64,000 nt of DNA from Mactra quadrangularis (GCA_025267735.1 CM046303.1:40561380-40625379), one strand, 5' to 3'; positions 1 through 12,194 are shown, counted from the stretch's first letter. A program made the numbers and translations. The notes: generated from the sequence alone by a model not told the origin.

Positions 1-2570
1 TTGTAGCAGTAATATATACCAAATGAAAGCTCGTTCATTCAGCTTTCAGAAAATGTGAATTTTATGACAAATGTTTTGGTCATAATGTCGCAAGAACCAG
101 CAGTAACTTGCGGTAGCGAAGGACATTTTTTTGTAAAAAAGTACCTACCAAACTAGAATATTGAATATATTTCTTGAAGCACTTCGATCAATAAATGTAG
201 CCGTATTTTTAATTCTTTATGGTCATTTTCATAAATTACATATGCATGTTATGCCGTTGATATTGTTACAAATACGTTGCAAATATTGCCATCAGAGATA
301 GGTCGTTCTGTACGTTTGAATCAGTTCTCTGTGTAGAGAATTCAAATAAAAATTGAAAATTGTTCGTTATATAACTCGTCCAGAGTAAAATACTTACACG
401 GACTTGTAGCAGTATTATATACCAAATGAAAGCTTGTTCATTCAGCTTTCAGAAAATGTGTAATTTATGGCATATGTTTCGGTCATATTGTCGCAAGAAC
501 CAGCAGTAACTTGCGGTAGCGTAGGACATTTTTTGTAAAAAGTACCTACCAAACAAGAATATTGAATATATTTCTTGAAGCACTTCGAACACTTAATGTA
601 GCCGTATTTTTCATCTTTTTTTTGTTATTTTCATACACTGCATATATTCTTTATGCCGTTGATATTGTTACAAATACTTTGCAAATATTACCATCAGAGA
701 TAGGTCCTTCTGTACAATTGAAACAGTTCTCTGTGTAGAGAAATCAAATAAAGATTGAAAAACTGTTCGTTATATAACTCATCCAGAGAAAATTACTAAC
801 ACGAACTTGTAGCAGTATTTTATACCAAGTGAAAGCTTTTTCATTAAGCTTTCAGAAAATGGGTATGTTATGGCATATGTTTTGGTCATAATGTCGCAAG
901 AACCAGCAGTAACTTGCGGTAGCGAAGGACATTTTTTTGTAAAAAAGGTACCTACCAAACAAGAATATTTAGTATATTTTTTGAAGCACTTCGATCACTT
1001 AATATACCGTATTTTCATTCTTTATGGTTATTTTATACACTACATATGCATGTAATGCCGTTGATATTGTTACAACTACGTTGCAAATATTGCCATCAGA
1101 GATAGGTCGTTCTGTACGTTTGAATCAGTTCTCTGTGTAGAGAATTCAAATAAAAATTGGAAATTGTTCGTTATATAACTCATCCAGAGTTAAATACTTA
1201 CACGAACTTGTAGCAGTATTATATACCAAATGAAAGCTTGTTCATTCAGCTTTCAGAAAACATGTATTTTATGGCATATGTTTTGGTCATAATGTCGCAA
1301 GAACCAGCAGTAACTTGCGGTAGTGCAAGACATTTTGTTTTAAAAAAGGTACCAACCAAACAAAAATATTTAGTATATTTCTTGAAGCACTTCGATCACT
1401 TAATAAAGCCGTATTTTTTATTCTTTATGGTTAGACTTAAACATTGCATAAACATGTTATTGCCGTTGATATTGTTACATCTACGTTGCAAATATTGCCA
1501 TCAGAGATAGTCCTTCTGTACGTTTGAATCAGATCTCTGTGTAGAGAATTCAAATAGAAATTAAAAAACTGTTCGTTATATAACTCATTCAGAGTTAAAT
1601 ACTTACACGAGCTTGTAGCAGTATTATATACCAAATGAAAGCTCGTTCATTCAGCTTTTAGCAAATGTGAATTTTATGACAAATGTTTTGGTCATAATGT
1701 CGCAAGAACCAGCAGTAACTTGCGGTAGCGCAGGACATTTTTTTTGTAAAAAAGTACCTACCAAACTAGAATATTGAATATATTTCTTGAAGCACTTCGA
1801 TCGCTCAATGTAGCCGTATTTTTCATTATTTATGGTTATTTAATACACTACATATGCATGTAATGCCGTTGATATTGTTACAAATACGTTACAAATATTG
1901 TCATCAGAGATAGGTCCTTCTGTACGTTTAAATCAGTTCTCTGTGTAGAGAAATGAAATAAAAATTGAAAATTGTTCGTTATATAACTTGTCCAGAGTTA
2001 AATACTTACACGAACGTGTAGCAGTATTATACACCAAATGAAAGCTTGTTCATTCAGCTTTCAGAAAACGTGTATTTTATGGCATATGTTTTGGTCATAA
2101 TGTCGCAAGAACCAGCAGTAACTTGCGGTAGTGCAGGACATTTTTTCTTTGTAAAAAAAAGGTACCTACCAAACAAAAAATATTTAGTATATTTCTTGAA
2201 GCACTTCCATCACTTAATAAAGCCGTATTTTTTATTCTTTATGGTTATTTGTAAACATTGCATAAACATGCTTTTGCCGTTGATATTGTTACAACTACGT
2301 TGCAAATATTGCCATCAGAGATAGGTCCTTCTGTACGTTTGAATCAGTTCTCTGTGTAGAGAATTAAATAAAATGAAAAACTGTTCGTTATATAACTCAT
2401 CCAGAGTTAAATACTTACTCGAACTTGTAGCAGTATTATATACCAAAAGAAAGCTTGTTCATTCAGCTTTCCGAAAATGGGAAGTAAATGGTATATTTCA
2501 TGGTCATAGTGTCACAAGAACCAGCAGTAACTTGTGATCGTGTAGAACATTTTTTTTGTAAATAAAACAT
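1..2570. repeat. Tandem array, ~403-bp unit, at least 6 copies (array continues left of window)
   Basis: The phrase 'ttgtagcagtattatatacc' or a close variant recurs at about 1, 404, 806, 1208, 1613, 2019 and 2427, giving a period of about 403 bp. Units differ by scattered substitutions and small indels. The last copy loses similarity after about 2560. Several units contain a short open frame beginning near 'atggcatatgttttggtcat', but it is broken or shifted in others, so I treat it as non-coding satellite or large minisatellite DNA. The left end lies outside the window. Confidence 0.93.
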
Positions 2571-2654
2571 GGATATAAACCTAACAAGAAAAACATGTAT
2601 ATAATTATCCAAGTCCTCGGATCACTAAATGTGTTCCTTCATCCTACTTCTTTT

Positions 2655-2865
2655 TTAGCTGCAGCAGTGGCGTTTTGGTTAGCATGTCTGACTTCGAATC
2701 CGGAGATCACGGGTTCGAGTCCGGTCGCAGTACGATGTCATACCCTATACATGAGTTGTCGGTCTCGTGGTGGGTATTATAGTAGGAAGAGCTGGATGTC
2801 GTATATACATTGTATAACCTAAATGTGTGTTGAATGCGACGTTAAACCCAATTAAAACAAACTTT
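2655..2865 (+). mobile_element. tRNA-headed SINE
   Basis: A tRNA-like head is visible: an A-box-like 'ggcgttttggttagcatg' near 2668 and a B box 'ggttcgagtcc' near 2711. A body ('cctatacatgagttgtcgg', 'gtaggaagagctggatgtcg') and a terminal 'gcgacgttaaaccc' followed by an A/T-rich tail come next. The acceptor and anticodon arms do not fold into a normal tRNA, so this is a SINE rather than a tRNA gene. A degenerate relative in inverse orientation sits at 44207-44340. Confidence 0.72.
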
Positions 2866-3354
2866 TTTTTATTTTCATATTTCATAGTATTGATTTTAAC
2901 ATATCCCACACATATCCAACTATTGGTCCTTTCGTAACTTACTGATTTGACTACTCGATAAAATCGATAATTAATCAGAGCCTCCGTTGTTGCGCTCGGT
3001 ATTGTTCGGAAATTTCCGATATGACACCCTGCTGTGATCATAAATTGATAAAACTGATCAACCCCATCAATATATCACGTGATAGACTCTGCATGACGTC
3101 CAGTACCAACATTTGATTTGTTATACTTTCATGCTAGCTTATAAATAAGAGACAGTGAGCGGTAAGAATAATCAAAGTACTGAAAGTACTGTTGGAAGGA
3201 ATTTTTGAACGATTTTAGGAGTTCAAAGTTACTATTTCGATATCCATCATCATATCACTTTATCATTCATAATCGAATGTGTTTCATATTTCATTTTACA
3301 TGCATATTATGCTACTGATCGAGAAGTTGTATGTTTTGATTCATTGGCAGGGCA

Positions 3355-3535
3355 CACTTTCGTGGAGCTATGCCATGAAATAATTTCTACGGTCATTCTC
3401 CCTCCTGCCACTGATTCTAAATCATTTTAATGCGGCAGTGTTCAGTCACTGAATTGCATCTAGTAGTAATCCAGAGATTGGGTCTTTTCAGGTACAGTGA
3501 TAGGTGGATTGCTGGTCACGATGTAACCTAAACAA
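3355..3535 (+). mobile_element. Degenerate SINE body fragment
   Basis: The stretch 'ggtcattctccctcctgcca...ctgattctaaatcatt...cagtcactga' matches the body of the SINE copies near 9740, 14510, 15700, 22200 and 41320. The tRNA head is not recognisable here. The rest of 2866-4760 is AT-rich with no gene or repeat that I can support. Confidence 0.45.
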
Positions 3536-4761
3536 TGTGTTGCAATTTTCCATATTTTGAATTTTGAAAAGCGAGCGAAAGGGAAGAATAAATTTGTGCG
3601 GTTTCTTAGACATTTACTTACCATAAGTTAAAAAGAGCAAAAGAAGTATGGACTTTCTTATATAACGTATAACTATATATCTATAGAATATAGTGTAATC
3701 ACGTAATAATTAGTTCTAGGTAATATAAAGCAAATTAACAATTGCTCCAGATGAAAATTCAATTGAATTTAAAACTAGTTAGAAGTAGGGCAGAAGAGGT
3801 TTACACCTTCATCAGTTCATACGGAAAAGATAACTTCATTTGTCTTTGGTATTACTTTTGTTAATACTAGATATTAACTACGAAGCACAGATTACCCCGG
3901 TTCACTTTTTGTGTATACAATGTAATTAGATTTTGGTAAATTATGCTAATGTCTAATAATACCACAAGAATTAAATCAAGCCTAATATGTTATTTTGGGA
4001 CATCAAACTTGTAGGAAATTCAAAGTAAATTTTTCTCCCTGTCCTATCTGTTCTCTATGGATCAATCTTCATATTTTACACTACACTATTTCTAATGCCG
4101 TATGTTAGCAAGAATACATTGCTGCTTTACCGTAACAGTGAAATTTTCTGATTTATTTTGCTATTTAGAACTCAAATTTCGAATTTTTAGTTCAATTTCT
4201 ACTTGGTCTAGTGTGAAAACTTCTGATTTTCCGAAATTTATGATGCGTTCATTTCAAGGTGCGGACGCATTTTTTTTAATGTGCGAGAAATCAGACGAAC
4301 ATAACGATTAATTTGTTGCGGTCTTTAAAAAAAAAACATTTATGAAACTCGCTACGCGCTGTCACTAAACCTCTACGGACACCCATCCAAAGATTAACCT
4401 TTCATTTCGTTGCTTAACTTCGATAAATGTCCTGCGCTCTACGCTCTCGAAGTAAATCCCTGCTGAGATAACGATCGTTAAAATTGTATATATATACAAG
4501 CGTGTGGTAGCTACTACTGCGCAATAATACAAAAATCTTCTCTCCGTGCACAGTAAGAAAGTTGTTTGATTCATGTGTAAAAAAACCCATTTAATATCAT
4601 AATTTTAAGTATTTGTTGAAATTACTTTTTCAACTTATCTACTTTTGATAGTACACATATTTTTCTGCTGCACTACTTCTTGATCGCATTGACTCATTGA
4701 TTTCTACTGAGTTGAAGGTGTTGTTCGTTCTTTTTCAAATTTCCAAGAGCGCTGACATAGA

Positions 4762-4788
4762 AAGGAATTCTTTGAAAAAGAATTCCTT
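4762..4788. repeat. Perfect 12-bp hairpin with 3-nt loop
   Basis: 'aaggaattcttt' is followed by 'gaa' and then its exact reverse complement. It lies in an otherwise featureless AT-rich stretch; from 4789 to 6567 I see no gene. Confidence 0.7.
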
Positions 4789-6567
4789 CCAAAAATAAAT
4801 TCCATTGAGTTTTATTTACATTTCCTTTTATGAAAAGAACTACACTTTATAAGATATGTGTCATACATACAATTTTCATTACACCTTGTATTATTTACAT
4901 TTGCAACAGTGTAAGTAAATGTACACATTATTTCTTATAATATTATAAAACATAAAATGATTATTTTAATGACAATTAAAAAACATCAATCAATGTGTAT
5001 ATTAATTATACACTTAATAGTCGCTATAACTCTGAAAGGCAAATATGAACACAATAGCTGAACATAAAATACAGACAATGTGTAATATAATTTCATATAA
5101 AGACAAATATCTGGAACATCAATTAATACGTAGATATATGTATAGAATAGGTGCTTTAATATAACCGTTAAAAGTATAAACACTGGCTATTTTTCATTAC
5201 TTAAAAAATCCATAAAACAAACACGGCTAAAAAAAAGATAGCCTTTCACAGATAAATGTTTAAGAAAAAAAGATCTATATCATCCTCGCTACCCTGTATA
5301 TGTTTTACGACCTGGATGGTGCAATAATGATTGTAGTATCCTGTCATAAAACAAGGACCCTGTTTACATAGGGTATTTGAATAAAATGACACCCGCTTGG
5401 ATGTTGATATACGCATCAACAGGGGTCCAATAAGGAGTGTAATAAATTTCATCAATGCATATTAGGTCGTACCAGAAATTAAGAATGAAAAAAAGGAGAA
5501 ATAAATATTGTGAAGACAAGACAAATTATGTAATTTGAAACAGCATTTAACTTAATGTGTAGGCAAATAAGACGAGTAAATACATGTACAGTCATCAGTA
5601 TTCTTTTCTCAGCTATGTGTAAATTAATTATTTTTTAGAAGTTATATTAGCTAAAAGTCATCTGATTTTTCGGCGTAGCTGTCTAAGCTGGATTTTGATC
5701 TACATTTCTGTATAATGACGTCTCTGGGATTTCGGAAATCCGCCGTTCTATTGGATGATTTTATAAGCACTGAGAATGACGTACGGGGGAAACAGAGAAA
5801 ACCCCCTCTTCGATTGGATGGCCCTGACACGCGCGAAAAAATAAAGGCCACACTATTGTAATGCAGTGTTTTACGAAATGTTGCTTCGTTCGTAGATTAT
5901 TTTTTTTGGGTAGACTTCTATTGCTTTCCAAAGTGTTTTTTTTATTTTGTAACAATAAAAAGTTAAGTGTCAAACACAATATTTTATGGGTAAAATGAAT
6001 TACGTCTCCAGATGTGAACCGGTTTCTAGTAAAAAGTCTGACATATTACCCAATAATTATTAAATTAGCCTCACTACGTCCAGTTTCCGGGGTTTACACT
6101 TTGAGAGTCACAGCTCCACATATAGACCAGTTCATTGTTATTGTTATGATGTCTATAAATAGTAACAAGGAGCTGATAAAGACTACAGGTAACCGTTCGC
6201 TGGTTGGCAAGAAATGATAGCGAGTAAATACAATGAAAACACAGTAATTTTAAAATTGCAATTACTAAGTCATTTTTCATCAAACAATTTTGCATTTTAT
6301 ATCACTAGAAAGGTCTTGAAATTCATATTTTGAATATCTAAAAATTATTTGTCAAAAAGAATTGTTTTTTGTTGGCGAGTGTTTTAATGATCTGCCCTAT
6401 GAAACATTTAATATTCATAGCTCAAAGAGTTATGTTTAATCAATTTAATCGTGCGGTTAAAGTGCTACTAGGGTATCAGTATTTTTTGTGAGCCACAAAA
6501 TAAGAAATCTAGATGAATCGGTCTAGTAAACGCAGTTGTACCCCTTGTATATAAGTATATTAAAGGT

Positions 6568-6810
6568 ATGTTGGAAAAATCAAAGGGAGGTAACTTGACA
6601 ATTCCCTGTGGTTATCAGTGTACGGCAATTGCATTGGCTGTCATATTGTTTACGGTAGGCAATCATGTGTCAAGTCTGCGAAACTGGTCTGCAAATGTTG
6701 TTGATGAAGTGATGATGCGTGGTCACAACTTGTATGAGCAAATACTAACGGAATCTGGCAATCCATCACCACGTCAAAAAATAGGTTTTAACATTAGTGG
6801 TCCTATGTAA
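6568..6810 (+). pseudogene. Possible fragment of a transposon-associated protein (short ORF)
   Basis: An 80-codon frame with a central 'QCTAIALAVILFTVGNH' and a downstream 'VDEVMMRGHNLYEQIL'. The order of a Gln-Cys-Thr motif, a hydrophobic helix and a 'D-x-x-x-x-x-G-x-x-L/Y' helix recalls, from memory only, a cysteine-protease-like N-terminal segment common in large mobile-element proteins of bivalves. No partner domain follows: the frame stops at 6808-6810 and the sequence runs straight into a repeat terminus. I regard it as a remnant. It could equally be a chance frame. Confidence 0.3.
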
Positions 6811-6814
6811 ATGG

Positions 6815-6885
6815 CTCTTCTGTGACCTTTGACCTTTTCCTCAGGTGAGCACCCAGGGCCCTTTGGGCCCTCTTGTTTTTAAATC
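6815..6885 (-). repeat. Repeat terminus with GGGCCC palindromes
   Basis: Read on the minus strand this is 'aacaagagggcccaaaggg' followed by 'ccctgggtgctcacctgag' and then AGGTCA-type half-sites ('aaaggtcaaaggtca'). 'agggcccaaagggccct' forms a hairpin. It resembles the ends of the tandem-core elements found in the KAT6 introns. From 6886 to 8130 there is AT-rich sequence with a small GC-rich hairpin cluster near 7485-7570 and no gene. Confidence 0.5.
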
Positions 6886-7484
6886 GACGCCGTTTGTCTT
6901 TTTTAAAGACATTTCTTGTTTGTTATTCTTTTTATCAATTGATCATTTATAACAGCATCATTTTTTTTAAATTTAAATAATGTATACTCCACTTAAATAA
7001 TTATTTTACTGTATAACTTGTGTAAAAATAAGAAACAAATCAATTATACATTACCGTACGATAGTAACAAGTAAACTTGAAATAGCAAAAAATACTTCTT
7101 GTCACATTGACATATTGTCTTAGACCTAGAGTAAAAAATCTTTTATCTGTAAAGCCCCTTTAATTAAAGTATACGAGATATTTGACTACAAGGAAAATTC
7201 ACTTATTTTAACACCGCTAACGAACAAGAGTTTTAGACATAAAAATGAATTATATAGTGTGATCTTATATATGTACTCTACTTTTTTAAAACCATGGACA
7301 CTTCAAACTCATATCAGAATGATTTGAACAATTAATTTTATCTTTTATAGGCATGTGATATTTTGATAATTGCATGTTTGTAAAGCATGCAGTAAGCTAT
7401 CAAGTTTACTTTTGATAAATATATCTTTATTTTGTGGCTCTGATCATAATGCTAGATAAGAAATAATACACTTGACCGCTGATA

Positions 7485-7570
7485 AGATCGGTAGCGATAG
7501 AGCGTCGTACGCTATCGGCCGTTCGGCTATCTTCGTCAGTTTCCGTATAGCGAAACGGAATCTCCCGAAA
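7485..7570. repeat. GC-richer hairpin cluster
   Basis: Two short inverted repeats follow each other: 'gatagagcgt' against 'acgctatc' and 'ttccgt' against 'acggaa', plus 'ccgttcgg'. The patch contrasts with the AT-rich flanks and may be a decayed MITE end. Confidence 0.35.
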
Positions 7571-8135
7571 GAAAGAAAAAACAATACTTACTAAACTAAT
7601 TCGCTAATTCCCCCTATTAAATATTCTTCAAAAATTATAAAACATATACCACTTTTTAAAGAAAAGATTGTAGTTATTGAATCCGATTGGGATAGAAATG
7701 ATTTTTAAATAGTAAAAAAGAAATTAGACAAACTATTGCCAATGTTGAGGTAAAAAAATTGCATTTTGTATTGAAATTCATATGAAATAGGGTTAACATT
7801 TTTAACTCAAAATTCCCCCAACTATTTATTTTTCAATTTAAAAAAAATATATACCACAAGAAAGGGGTTGAATTGATTTATTTGAAACTGAATGGGATAG
7901 AATGATAAATAGTTTTAAATTCAAGTTATATTAGATAAAGTACCAATGTCCTTCTTATTTCTATATAGCGCGAATTAGCCTATTAGGCTTATCATAAAGG
8001 ACAAATAGTTGGATATGTCCTAGATTGGCTCTATATGTTCTTTTTTTTTAAATTTTGGACCTTATAGAGAATTCAAACATATAACTTTTATGATCTGAGA
8101 ATTCTGAGAGGCAAAATAAAGAATGATTTGCTAGA

Positions 8136-8655
8136 ATGATACAGCAGTCTGCAACAGTACTGCCCTACTGCCGAAATTTCTAGCAGTAAGGTTTTACTGC
8201 CGAAAATTCTAACAGTAATGCTGTACTGCCGAAAATTCTAACAGTAAGGCTTTACTGCTGTACTGTCGAAAACTCAAGCAGTAAGGCTTTACTGCTGTAC
8301 TGCCGAAAATTTCTAGCAGTAAGGCTGTACTGCCGAAAATTCTGGCAGTAAGGCTGTACTGCTGTACTGCCGAAAAATTCTGGCAGCAAGGCTGTACTGC
8401 TGTACTGCCAAAAATTCTGGCAGTAGGGCTGTACTGCCGAAAACTCTGGCAGTAGGGCTGTACTGCTGTACTGCCGAAAATTCTGGCAGTAGGGCTGTAC
8501 TGCTGTACTGCCGAAAATTCTGGCAGTAGGGCTGTACTGCTGTACTGCCGAAAATTCTGGCAGTAGGGCTGTACTGCTGGCAGTAGGGCTGTACTGCTGT
8601 ACTGCCGAAAATTCTGGCAGTAGGGCTGTACTGCTGTACTGCTGTTACTGCTGTC
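8136..8655. repeat. Hairpin-forming minisatellite
   Basis: About a dozen units of roughly 30-45 bp built from 'tactgccgaaaattctggcagta' and a spacer 'gggctgtactgctg'. In most units 'actgcc' and 'ggcagt' are exact reverse complements around an 8-nt loop, so each unit can fold on its own. Left units are more diverged (loops with 'tctagcagt', 'tctaacagt'); right units are nearly identical. The open frames on either strand are products of the repeat. 8656-8970 shows nothing further. Confidence 0.9.
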
Positions 8656-9720
8656 TTCACATACATACTTGCCAGACAGTTTTGTTTACCGTTACTTCTC
8701 TACACTGGTATTTGCAATCTGACAACTTTATTCTCTACAAAGAAAAATATATATCAAATATAGAATTTTAGAATATAGAATCAAACTTAGAGCTTCCAGG
8801 CTAGAAACTTTGTTCTCAACCTTGGCCACAGATAGCATACAAATACATTAGATCAGTTACACACAGAGTATAGTCATGTTTCAAATTGTCTTAGATCTAT
8901 TTACCATAACTTTAAAAATACTTCCTCTAAAAGATTGCACAAATAAATAAGATTGAACATGCCCTGTCTAGATTACAAATCAAAGTACTGATAACACTGA
9001 TAGGACAGTGCTACTAAAATTGTAAAAAGCTCATCATGATGTTACACTCTAGTAAAAAACTTTAAAAAAAAGTGTGCAGACTTTTTTATAGATGATAACA
9101 AATTTATAGTCTGCTTCAGTCTATTTTTAGTAATAGAATTGCACTGAGGGTGCTTATTCTCTTGGACTGTGATTATAATGTAATCCACATGAGATTTCAC
9201 AGTAGTTTAAACTAGTTTGGTTTTGACAAAGGTCTCATGGAGATGAATTGTCAATTCAAGATGCTAATGAATAGTATTAAACATAATTTGTACAAAATAA
9301 GACCGTTATACCCAGAAGACTGAGAATTAAAAGATTTTTAGATTTAAAAAAGTCTTTTAAAAAGATAATGATGCCTGGCATATTGCAGCTAGCAAAGGGG
9401 AAGGTGAGGGGGGCACATTGTAGCAAAGCCAGAGATTTGACAGAGCTGATAAAAAGTATTTATAAGGCAAAGATGTGTACTTACTATGAGATCAAACAAA
9501 CTTTATACATTTTATCATATGTATTAAAAGCATTATTTATGATAAATGTTGAATGCCAAATAGTTTTGTGTATATATGAGCATTGTCACCCATCGATATG
9601 GCGAGTCCATTATTTAAGGTGTAGAAATTTACTTCATCTTATAGACTACAAGTACCAGGTTAGATGTTTATGTCATATAGATTACAATAAAGTCATAGAT
9701 AAGTCCACACAAGTCTACTG

Positions 9721-9845
9721 ATTGAGCGGTTGAGAGTTTGATACCTGGGCCATTCTTCCTCCTACCACTGATTATAAATCATGAAGGTCAGTTGTCAGTC
9801 ACTATTGAAATATATTACTTATAGATTATGTGCTGCCGCGTTAAA
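9721..9845 (+). mobile_element. SINE fragment in duplication copy A
   Basis: 'tctactgattgagcggttgagagtttgatacc' followed by 'gggccattcttcctcctacc' and 'tgtcagtcact' is the same body as the SINE at 22118-22334, here on the plus strand and without a clear A box. The paralogous copy is at 14475-14615. Confidence 0.55.
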
Positions 9846-9859
9846 CTAAAACAATCACA

Positions 9860-10352
9860 ATAAAGACTTAACAGAAAACTCAATGAATCCCAAACAAAAC
9901 TTAACAAGTATATTCGATAAAACTGATCAATTAACAAAAAATAAAGACTTAACAGAAAACTTAATGAATCCCAAACAAAACTTAACAAGTATATTCGATA
10001 AAACTGATCAATTAACAAAAAATAAAGACTTAACAGAAAACTTAATGAATCCCAAACAAAACTTAACAAGTATATTCGATAAAACTGATCAATTAACAAA
10101 AAATAAAGACTTAACAGAAAACTTAATGAATCCCAAACAAAACTTAACAGGTATATTCGATAAAACTGATCAATTAACAAAAAATAAAGACTTAACAGAA
10201 AACTTAATGATTCCCAAACAAAACTTAACAGGTATATTCGATAAAACTGATCAATTAACAAAAAATAAAGACTTAACAGAAAACTTAATGATTCCCAAAC
10301 AAAACTTAACAAGTATTTTCAACAAAACTGATCAGTTAACAAGATACTCTTA
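9860..10352. repeat. 81-bp tandem array, about 6 units
   Basis: The unit contains 'aataaagacttaacagaaaa', 'cccaaacaaaacttaacaag' and 'cgataaaactgatcaattaa'. Because 81 is a multiple of three, and the unit lacks stops in one frame on each strand, long artificial open frames run through it in both directions. Copy B of the duplication has only one unit (about 14628-14708), so the array expanded after duplication or collapsed in B. Confidence 0.93.
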
Positions 10353-10524
10353 AAACAGGCAACTTATATCTATGTTAAATTAAACAATTAAAAGCACATG
10401 CACCTGTCCTGATTTCAATGAACTGATGTAATTCTTCATTGATTAGTAAATTACCAATGTGTATTGGTTATATACTAGCAATAAAAGAAATACTACCAAC
10501 ATATTGGTCTACAAAAATACTCAT

Positions 10525-10970
10525 TCTGATCATTCAATTACTCTCTTGCTCAGTGAAAGTAATTTAATCATTGAGACAAACATATTTGAAGTTCAGTAAG
10601 TTGAAGGTTACCAACATACTGTTCAATGAACATACTCTTCCAGATAACTAAATTACTCTCTTGCGCAGCGAAAGTAATTTAATCCTCAGAAAAAATATAT
10701 TCAAAGTCCAGCATGCTGACATGCTACCAACCTATTGGTCTTCTAACATACTCAGCTCAATAATTCAATTACTCTCTTGCGCAGAGGAAGTAACTAAATC
10801 ATCGCAACAAATACATTTGAAGTCCAGTATGCTGATAGGCTAACAGCATACAGGTCAATGAACATATTCATCAGCTAATTAGATTACTCTCTTGCGCAGC
10901 GAAAGTAATTTAATTATCAAGACAAATATAGTCAACATCCAGTATGCTGATAACAACATTTCTTCATTGA
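10525..10970. repeat. Four-unit ~115-bp tandem array (copy A)
   Basis: 'attactctcttgcgcagcga' recurs at about 10528, 10644, 10768 and 10881, each followed by 'aagtaatttaatc', a 'tcaaagtccagtatgctga' region and 'accaacatattggtc'. The same four-unit array is in copy B (15196-15650), so it predates the duplication. Confidence 0.88.
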
Positions 10971-11139
10971 TCAGTATATAACCAATACACAATGGGTTAT
11001 ACACAAATCTTCAGAAACATGCTTTTCTCTGCTTACAATTAAATCTAAGAAACCTTACTATATATACGAAAAGCAATATGATATTGTCACTTAAAAGTGC
11101 AGGCTTTTAAACAGTTATTAAGAACAGACTTCTTTTGGT

Positions 11140-11285
11140 GACTGACAACTGTCCATCATAGACTAGAATTTGTGGTAAGAGGAAGAATGGCTAAAGGCCT
11201 ATAAATTATTTCATGACCATATTACCTGACCAACCTGGGAAACCACAACCCATCAATCTGGAGACTTAATTTAACCAAAAGATTA
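11140..11285 (-). mobile_element. Degenerate SINE fragment
   Basis: Minus-strand SINE body: 'tgactgacaactgtccatca', 'gaggaagaatgg' and 'atttcatgacca' follow the order seen at 22180-22270. The head is decayed. The equivalent in copy B is about 15690-15840. Confidence 0.5.
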
Positions 11286-11696
11286 AATATCTAAAGTAAT
11301 TGCTATCATTAAAAATAAAAAAACAACATTATGACCTTAGATAAATATAGTATTGTCCAATTGTTTGAATACATATAAGAGCTAAATATACTTAACCATG
11401 ATGCACAGAGACAAAACAGCACTTTTTATTTGAAGCTTCTAGTTAACATATTTCAACTGAATTGTCATTTTTTCTGTTTCTATATGCTATCTTGAAAATG
11501 TATCTAGTGTAAAGGAAAATCAGCAACAGAGTACACTTTTACTTGAGTACAACGTATCAGTCCTGTCACCAGCCAATTTTATATTTCTTGACATAAAGGT
11601 CAAGTTATTCATTATTCTATGGTTCTTTGCTATTTGACAAAGTAAAACAATACATATCTTAAGAGAGTGATAACATGCTTAAGATTTGCAAGCTGC

Positions 11697-11810
11697 AATG
11701 TGCCCCCTTCCTCCCCCCTGTTCCCCCATTTAGTCGCCTCTTACGACATGCAAGGGGGAGACAGTGGTCCTATTCTATTAGAGCCCCGAAACCACACGGG
11801 GCTTAGGCAT
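11697..11810. repeat. Hairpin-rich conserved segment (copy A)
   Basis: Contains 'gtcgcctcttacgac' (4-bp stem), flanked by C5 and G5 runs that can pair, then 'agccccgaaaccacacggggct' arranged as a 7-bp stem with an 8-nt loop at 11782-11803. From memory the 'gcatgtcgtaagaggcgact' string of the other strand is common in mollusc repeats; I cannot name the family. The duplicate at 16079-16192 is nearly identical. Confidence 0.6.
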
Positions 11811-12194
11811 CATTTACTAACTTGCCACAACTACCTTAATATTAAATTCATACATCATACAGTGTACAGTAGTTTAACACTAATCAAATCTGTATTAAAA
11901 ATATTTTGAAAGCAGTAAGGCAGTGCCCTTGTTATTTTTAAAGTCTAATGCAAATCAACACACATCTGTAAAAGAATTTAAGGTAGAACTCCACTTTTAC
12001 AAAACAAGGTATATTACCACAGAATTTTCACTAGAAAACTGTTATTTAATAATGCCAAGTATCTCTTACAATATTTTCACCAAGTCAGATCTTCAAACTA
12101 TATTAAATATTATTTTGTATGTACAAATAAAAAATTATACTATTTTCATATCCAAGGGAGATAATAACTAACTTTCATAAAAAGTTTCATAATA

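Larger units (their letters stand above)
8971..12194 (+). repeat. Segmental duplication, copy A
   Basis: This segment matches 13843-16572 in the same orientation. Anchors are 'tacaaatcaaagtactgata' (8975 and 13845), 'ttactctcttgcgcag' arrays, the 'gccccgaaaccacacggggc' hairpin (11782 and 16165) and 'ccaagggagataataactaa' at the right end. Copy A carries a six-unit 81-bp array that copy B lacks. No gene is recognisable in it. Confidence 0.9.

Noticed and set aside
870..2324. Short frames beginning MAYVLVIMSQEP in the 403-bp array as genes
   Set aside because: They recur only because the unit recurs, are disrupted in some copies and show no domain.
2667..2730. Functional tRNA gene
   Set aside because: A and B boxes are present but the acceptor and anticodon stems do not pair; the SINE body follows.
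8313..8666. 117-codon minus-strand frame
   Set aside because: Pure translation of the hairpin minisatellite.
9368..9721. 117-codon plus-strand frame
   Set aside because: Lies in the segmental duplication and overlaps a SINE start; not conserved in copy B, no domain.
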